A DNA stretch of 25,986 nt, taken from positions 1 to 25,986 of the IMG/VR virus record IMGVR_UViG_3300022745_000133, one strand, 5' to 3'. This stretch comes from a virus. Under the pieces are notes generated by a model. The model made no database searches. It was not told where the DNA came from and was given only the letters and a program-made list of their open reading frames with translations. The translations under genes and the position numbers were made by a program. Numbering within the stretch: the first letter of the stretch is position 1; every line of letters begins with the position of its first letter. Below are positions 23,175 through 25,986 of the stretch, one piece after another.

Positions 23175-23369
23175 TCAAGCCAACCACAGGTTCTTAGGGC
23201 ATGGGCCAGTCACGCATTTTGAGCGCACAGGACAATTACAAGCCCCGCAGACCTTCACATCCCAACCAAGTACAGAGCGGTTTTTGGCATATTGGCAGAC
23301 ATTGCACACTTCCATCCTAGCTTTGTAGATTGGTGTGTTAGGCAAAGAGATTTGTGGCAGTGTGATCAT
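23175..23369 (-). CDS. Small cysteine-rich, zinc-ribbon-like phage protein
   Basis: 64 residues from ATG 23369 (MITLPQISLPNTPIYKAR). An earlier ATG at 23408 lies within the stem of a terminator, so it is rejected. Cysteines are arranged VCNVC ... VCGACNCPVRSKC ... GPCPKNLW, i.e. a C-x2-C pair, a C-x2-C-x-C cluster and a final CP..W. This resembles small phage proteins with 'C-x2-CGC...K...CP.GKW' ends found near fiber genes. It probably binds zinc or iron; partner and role unknown. It is followed by the 860-residue gene after 14 bp. Confidence 0.65.
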   Translation of the reverse strand: MITLPQISLPNTPIYKARMEVCNVCQYAKNRSVLGWDVKVCGACNCPVRSKCVTGPCPKNLWLA

Positions 23370-23389
23370 GTTCTGGTCCAAAAATGAAA

Positions 23390-23409
23390 AATGGCGCTTA
23401 CGCGCCATT
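23390..23409 (-). terminator. Rho-independent terminator after the coiled-coil protein gene
   Basis: Eight-base-pair stem (AATGGCGC/GCGCCATT, 4-nt loop) followed on the minus strand by TTTTCATTTTT. It is the third hairpin in the 90-bp gap after the coiled-coil gene and should end most of its mRNA before the cysteine-rich gene. Confidence 0.8.
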
Positions 23410-23430
23410 ATCTTAACCTGAGTCAGTCGA

Positions 23431-23481
23431 AGTAGGCAAGTTTTGGGTTTCTTGCCTACTCCACTTACACTTTTGGTGTAA
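23431..23481 (-). repeat. Two further stem-loops in the gap after the coiled-coil gene
   Basis: A 10-bp perfect stem (AGTAGGCAAG at 23431-23440, complement at 23451-23460, 10-nt loop) and a 6-bp stem (TTACAC 23465-23470, GTGTAA 23476-23481). Neither has a U tract. With the terminator they form a row of three hairpins at the 3' end of a highly expressed gene, suited to blocking 3' exonucleases. Confidence 0.5.
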
Positions 23482-23498
23482 TGGGACTAACTCAAAGA

Positions 23499-24323
23499 TC
23501 AAGCACCTGCCAAGCCAGCAGAGATGCCGGTGCGGAAGCGGGCCACCAAGGCGGTGCAATCCAGAGCCTCAACACCAGCTTTGAAAGCTTCCAAGTCGTT
23601 AAGGCGGTTGCCGTGACCCTGGTGACGACCATTCTCGCGCTCGTCCAGGGCGCTGACTGCGGTTTGCAGAGCGCTGACTGCAGTGGCAGTGCCTTGAGCA
23701 GTAGTCAGAGCAGCAGCAGCATCTGCAGCAGCGGCAGCAGCAGCGGCAACCACACCAGCCAGTTGACCCGACAGGGTGGCGACTTGGCCTTGCAGGGTGG
23801 CGATCTGAGCAGCTTGAGCAGCGTCGGTACCGCTCAGGTTAGTCAGACTGGTTTCCAGGGCGGTGATCTGCGCAGCGATGGCAGCACAATCACAACCTTG
23901 GCCGGTACTGATCGACACGGTTGCCAGTTGCTGGCTCAGGGTGTCAACTTGGGCAGACAGGGTGTTGATGCTGGCTTGCAGGGCATCGTCGGCTTCTTGA
24001 CGAGCAACGACTTCAGCAGCCAAACCAGCTTGCACTTGACCCAGCAAGGTTTGCAGGGTAGCAACAACGGTGCTGTTCTCCAGAGCATCCAGACGGTTGC
24101 CGAGGGCAATCAACTGGGTGATGATGTTTTGGCCGGTCTGGAAGCCTGCGGTGCTGGGGTCGGAATCCAACAGTGCTTGCAAAGCAGCAACAGCGGAGTT
24201 GATTGCTTGCAGGTCTACGTTGGGCATACCCAACAGGTTATTGATCTCGGTCTTGATCGCTTCGCCAGTGGCTGCGCCAATACCGTCCAACAAGCATTCA
24301 AGGGTTTGATTCAGGGTGGTCAT
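23499..24323 (-). CDS. Alanine-rich coiled-coil protein, probable abundant virion fiber or scaffold-like component
   Basis: 274 residues, SD AAGGA 9 nt before ATG. Residues about 30-220 show long heptad-like stretches with Leu/Ile/Val and Ala spacing, e.g. LRxx-like ALQASINTLSAQVDTLSQQL, TLQGQVATLSGQLAGV, and a poly-Ala run around residue 190, interrupted by a CDC near the centre. The C-terminus (NRLNDLEAFKAGVEALDCTALVARF) is a small helical cap. Codons are among the most optimised in the window, with little A/T in third positions, and a terminator plus two hairpins follow. No family recognised. A trimeric coiled-coil appendage (head fiber or fiber stalk) fits best; an internal core protein is the main alternative. 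It is located soon after the portal gene. Confidence 0.65.
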   Translation of the reverse strand: MTTLNQTLECLLDGIGAATGEAIKTEINNLLGMPNVDLQAINSAVAALQALLDSDPSTAGFQTGQNIITQLIALGNRLDALENSTVVATLQTLLGQVQAGLAAEVVARQEADDALQASINTLSAQVDTLSQQLATVSISTGQGCDCAAIAAQITALETSLTNLSGTDAAQAAQIATLQGQVATLSGQLAGVVAAAAAAAADAAAALTTAQGTATAVSALQTAVSALDERENGRHQGHGNRLNDLEAFKAGVEALDCTALVARFRTGISAGLAGA

Positions 24324-24411
24324 GAGAGAGTATCCTTACGGGAGGGTTTTCTGCGGAATTGCAGTCTTTTAACTACTGTGAGTTATTTAGTGGAGCCTAG
24401 TAGTCTATGCA

Positions 24412-24603
24412 CTACAGCAAGTTATTCGGCTGAGGTTGAGTTGCAGGTGGCTCAATACAAGTTCCACCACTCAACAACTCCGTCAGCGCCTGCAATCTGG
24501 CTGTATGCATCGCCATTTCCTGCGCCACAAGGCACCGGACAAGGTTCCCCACCTCGCGCCCGATGCCGTCAAAGGCACACTGCAATTCGTCTGACTGGCT
24601 CAT
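24412..24603 (-). CDS. Small unknown protein (63 aa) coupled to upstream gene
   Basis: Start MSQSDELQCAFDGIGREVGN overlaps the previous stop as ATGA. One predicted helix (residues about 10-45) with two cysteines, then a Pro/Gln-rich tail (IEPPATQPQPNNLL). Not recognised. The helix resembles the N-terminal part of the coiled-coil protein that follows (compare ECLLDGIGAATGEAIKTEINNLL there with CAFDGIGREVGNLVRCLV here), hinting at related interaction segments. The 88-bp gap after it (24324-24411) holds only short ACTAC/GTAGT repeats and the leader of the next gene. Confidence 0.6.
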   Translation of the reverse strand: MSQSDELQCAFDGIGREVGNLVRCLVAQEMAMHTARLQALTELLSGGTCIEPPATQPQPNNLL

Positions 24604-24971
24604 ACTGCAATTTTAGCCAATGGGTTTGGAATCGGAAGGGCAAACTCGGCGTTGGTGGACGAGACTGTTTTGCCAAAGTCAGAGATGTGTAGCACCTCAA
24701 GTGTTTTCGCACAGTAGATCACTGCACAGCGAGCTGAAACCGTCGCTGTTTTCCAGGCCACAGACGGCACGTCAGGAAACCCTATGTTGACGGTGCGGCT
24801 TGTATAAGACGCTGTAGGTGACCCAAGTGAGCGGTTCTTGTAACCTACACCCTTCGACTCATTTTCAGGGTCAAAGATTTCTTGGTCTTTAGGAATAGCC
24901 TTATACAAGGCTATCCTGTACTCAGAAAATCCTGCATTTAGGACTGATGCCAAGTGGCATGGCTTAATCAT
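24600..24971 (-). CDS. Unknown small virion-region protein (123 aa)
   Basis: ATG 24971 is chosen because GGAGGA stands 6 nt before it and it overlaps the portal stop by a few bases (ATGATTAA). An ATG 15 bp upstream lacks an SD. Sequence MIKPCHLASVLNAGFSEYRI..., then VSARCAVIYCAKTLEVLHISDFGKTVSS, a strand pattern ('xAVIYxxxxxxxLxxxDFG') I associate with uncharacterised small phage structural proteins. Probably a component of the appendage block between portal and protease. Function unknown. Confidence 0.65.
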   Translation of the reverse strand: MIKPCHLASVLNAGFSEYRIALYKAIPKDQEIFDPENESKGVGYKNRSLGSPTASYTSRTVNIGFPDVPSVAWKTATVSARCAVIYCAKTLEVLHISDFGKTVSSTNAEFALPIPNPLAKIAV

Positions 24972-25986
24972 GGCTTTCCTCCACAACCTCCATGTGACTC
25001 ACACGCCCTTCTTCATCTCTCACGATCTTCACTCGCTTATTCGGCGCTTTCTTTTCCTGCTCCATCTGTAGAGAAATCGTCACAGGCTGAGCCTCTACCG
25101 ACACCTGCACAGGCTTCTGAGCCTGTTGACTCATTGCATAAGCCATATCAGACAAGACACTGGCATTACGCTCCGCTGCTGAAATCGCTGCGTTCGCTGT
25201 GCTTGCTGCTGAAGCAAGGTTTGAGGCATGTACTTCTGCAAGTTTTGCTGACTGTGCAGCGAATGCCGTTTCAATCTCTGCACCGGCATTTCCACCATTG
25301 GAGGACTTGGCGTTTTTGGGTGTCTTTGGAGTCGAAGACTGCTCAACCGCGCTCGTGTTTGATGTGGGATTCTGGATGTTTGCCGAACCAGCCTTGAACC
25401 CAGTGCCTGATAGTGGTTTCATCCCAGGCGGTGGCAAGTTCCCTGTCAACTGGACACATGCCTCAGCATCCGTCAGCAAGCCAAGGCTCAGCAGCTCAAG
25501 AATGCGCGACTGCTCCATTGCCTTGAACGCTTCCAACTCTTTTTCAGGCCGTAGATCAAGACTCTCAAACTTGAACTCAGCGTAACCGTCAACACCCATG
25601 AGACGAATAGCCACTGTGAATGCGCGGCTATAAATTTCATTCAGCTTTACACGCAAGATGTTCGCCTGTTTCAGGTAAAGCACAGCCTCGGTTGAACTTG
25701 CATTAGAGCTGGCCCCATGTCCAAGTACAACAGGCAGTGTCTTTGCTCCTGACGATAACTTTGCGTTGAGTGCGTCTTGAATCTTTGTTATGATCGAGCC
25801 TGGGTCTTTGCCACCATCAATGTAGGAGTATGTGATACTGTCATAAGACACAAGGGCATCTTCAGGCCCTAGACTGTTAATCGTAGACTCTACCTCTTCG
25901 ATCAAGGCTTGCTTATATGCAGCAAACTTCTCTGCGTCCGACAAAATCTCAGGCGGCACGAACCTCTTGACCTTCTCGCTGTCAAT
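24964..25986 (-). CDS. Portal protein (partial, N-terminus beyond window)
   Basis: The frame is open to the right edge; the visible 340 residues begin IDSEKVKRFVPPEILSD. The GTG at 25959 is not a likely start. The segment TLPVVLGHGASSNASSTEAV, then LYLKQANILRVKLNEIYSRAF and FESLDLRPEKELEAFKAMEQ with RILELLSLGLLTDAEA, is typical of portal C-terminal halves: the clip/stem region followed by the crown helix and 'dLrp..E...' block. After residue about 190 comes a Ser/Thr/Pro linker, an Ala-rich helix and a charged tail (KRVKIVRDEEGRVSHMEV). Portals are dodecameric rings through which DNA enters and leaves the head. The assignment agrees with the following head genes. Confidence 0.85.
   Translation of the reverse strand: MDSEKVKRFVPPEILSDAEKFAAYKQALIEEVESTINSLGPEDALVSYDSITYSYIDGGKDPGSIITKIQDALNAKLSSGAKTLPVVLGHGASSNASSTEAVLYLKQANILRVKLNEIYSRAFTVAIRLMGVDGYAEFKFESLDLRPEKELEAFKAMEQSRILELLSLGLLTDAEACVQLTGNLPPPGMKPLSGTGFKAGSANIQNPTSNTSAVEQSSTPKTPKNAKSSNGGNAGAEIETAFAAQSAKLAEVHASNLASAASTANAAISAAERNASVLSDMAYAMSQQAQKPVQVSVEAQPVTISLQMEQEKKAPNKRVKIVRDEEGRVSHMEVVEESHD

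Noticed and set aside
23370-23408. Longer start for the cysteine-rich protein at 23408
   Set aside because: The added codons are the stem and U tract of a terminator, so they are unlikely to be translated.
23481-24692. Plus-strand reading frame of 403 codons
   Set aside because: It is antisense to the coiled-coil gene and the small gene beside it. GC-biased third positions on the true strand keep the opposite frame free of stops; the peptide is low-complexity Ser/Gly/Gln and has no SD.
1-25986. CRISPR arrays, tRNA or rRNA genes
   Set aside because: No regularly spaced repeats, cloverleaf with CCA-type end or rRNA-like sequence was seen by eye on either strand.

Overview
The window is the late structural-gene region of a tailed double-stranded DNA phage, or of a prophage. 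A tape measure protein far longer than lambda's, lambda-type G/GT tail chaperones and a tail terminator together point to a long, flexible, non-contractile (siphovirus-like) tail. Almost every gene lies on the minus strand, so the biological reading order runs from right to left. The host cannot be fixed from this sequence. The look of the TnpB protein and the moderate base composition fit a Gram-negative, perhaps betaproteobacterial, host, but that is a weak inference.

Head module (about 25986 down to 14586). It opens with the C-terminal part of the portal protein (cut by the window edge). Then come eight genes where lambda-like phages normally go straight from portal to head protease: two small proteins, an alanine-rich coiled-coil protein, a small cysteine-rich protein, an 860-aa and a 463-aa putative virion or appendage protein, and 193-aa and 176-aa proteins. 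After them come an S49 head protease with a nested Nu3-like scaffold reading frame, a decoration protein, the major capsid protein, a strong terminator and a small protein.

Insertion on the opposite strand (14091-14593). A two-gene cassette on the plus strand encodes a ribbon-helix-helix repressor-like protein and an HNH nuclease-like protein. It has its own extended -10 promoter, overlapped by repeats that look like an autoregulatory operator. It sits between the capsid and head-tail connector genes and faces the late transcript.

Connector and tail module (14037 down to 1). The order is head-tail adaptor, a protein in the head-closure position, an HK97 gp10-like protein, tail terminator, and two tandem paralogous tail tube proteins. 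A solitary TnpB element follows. Then come the tail assembly chaperones, joined by a programmed -1 frameshift at an A AAA AAC heptamer, a terminator, and a tape measure protein of more than 2300 residues that runs off the left edge.

Expression logic. Clear terminators follow the coiled-coil protein, the major capsid protein and the chaperone pair. The genes for the coiled-coil protein, capsid, decoration protein and downstream tube protein also use noticeably more GC-ending, translation-optimised codons. Together these suggest that read-through terminators and codon choice set virion protein stoichiometry.

Most unusual features: a TnpB whose usual RuvC-II glutamate is replaced by glycine and whose predicted guide would come from the phage's own tail region; the antisense RHH/HNH cassette with an apparently leaderless start; duplicated tube genes with contrasting codon use; and the large appendage block between portal and protease.
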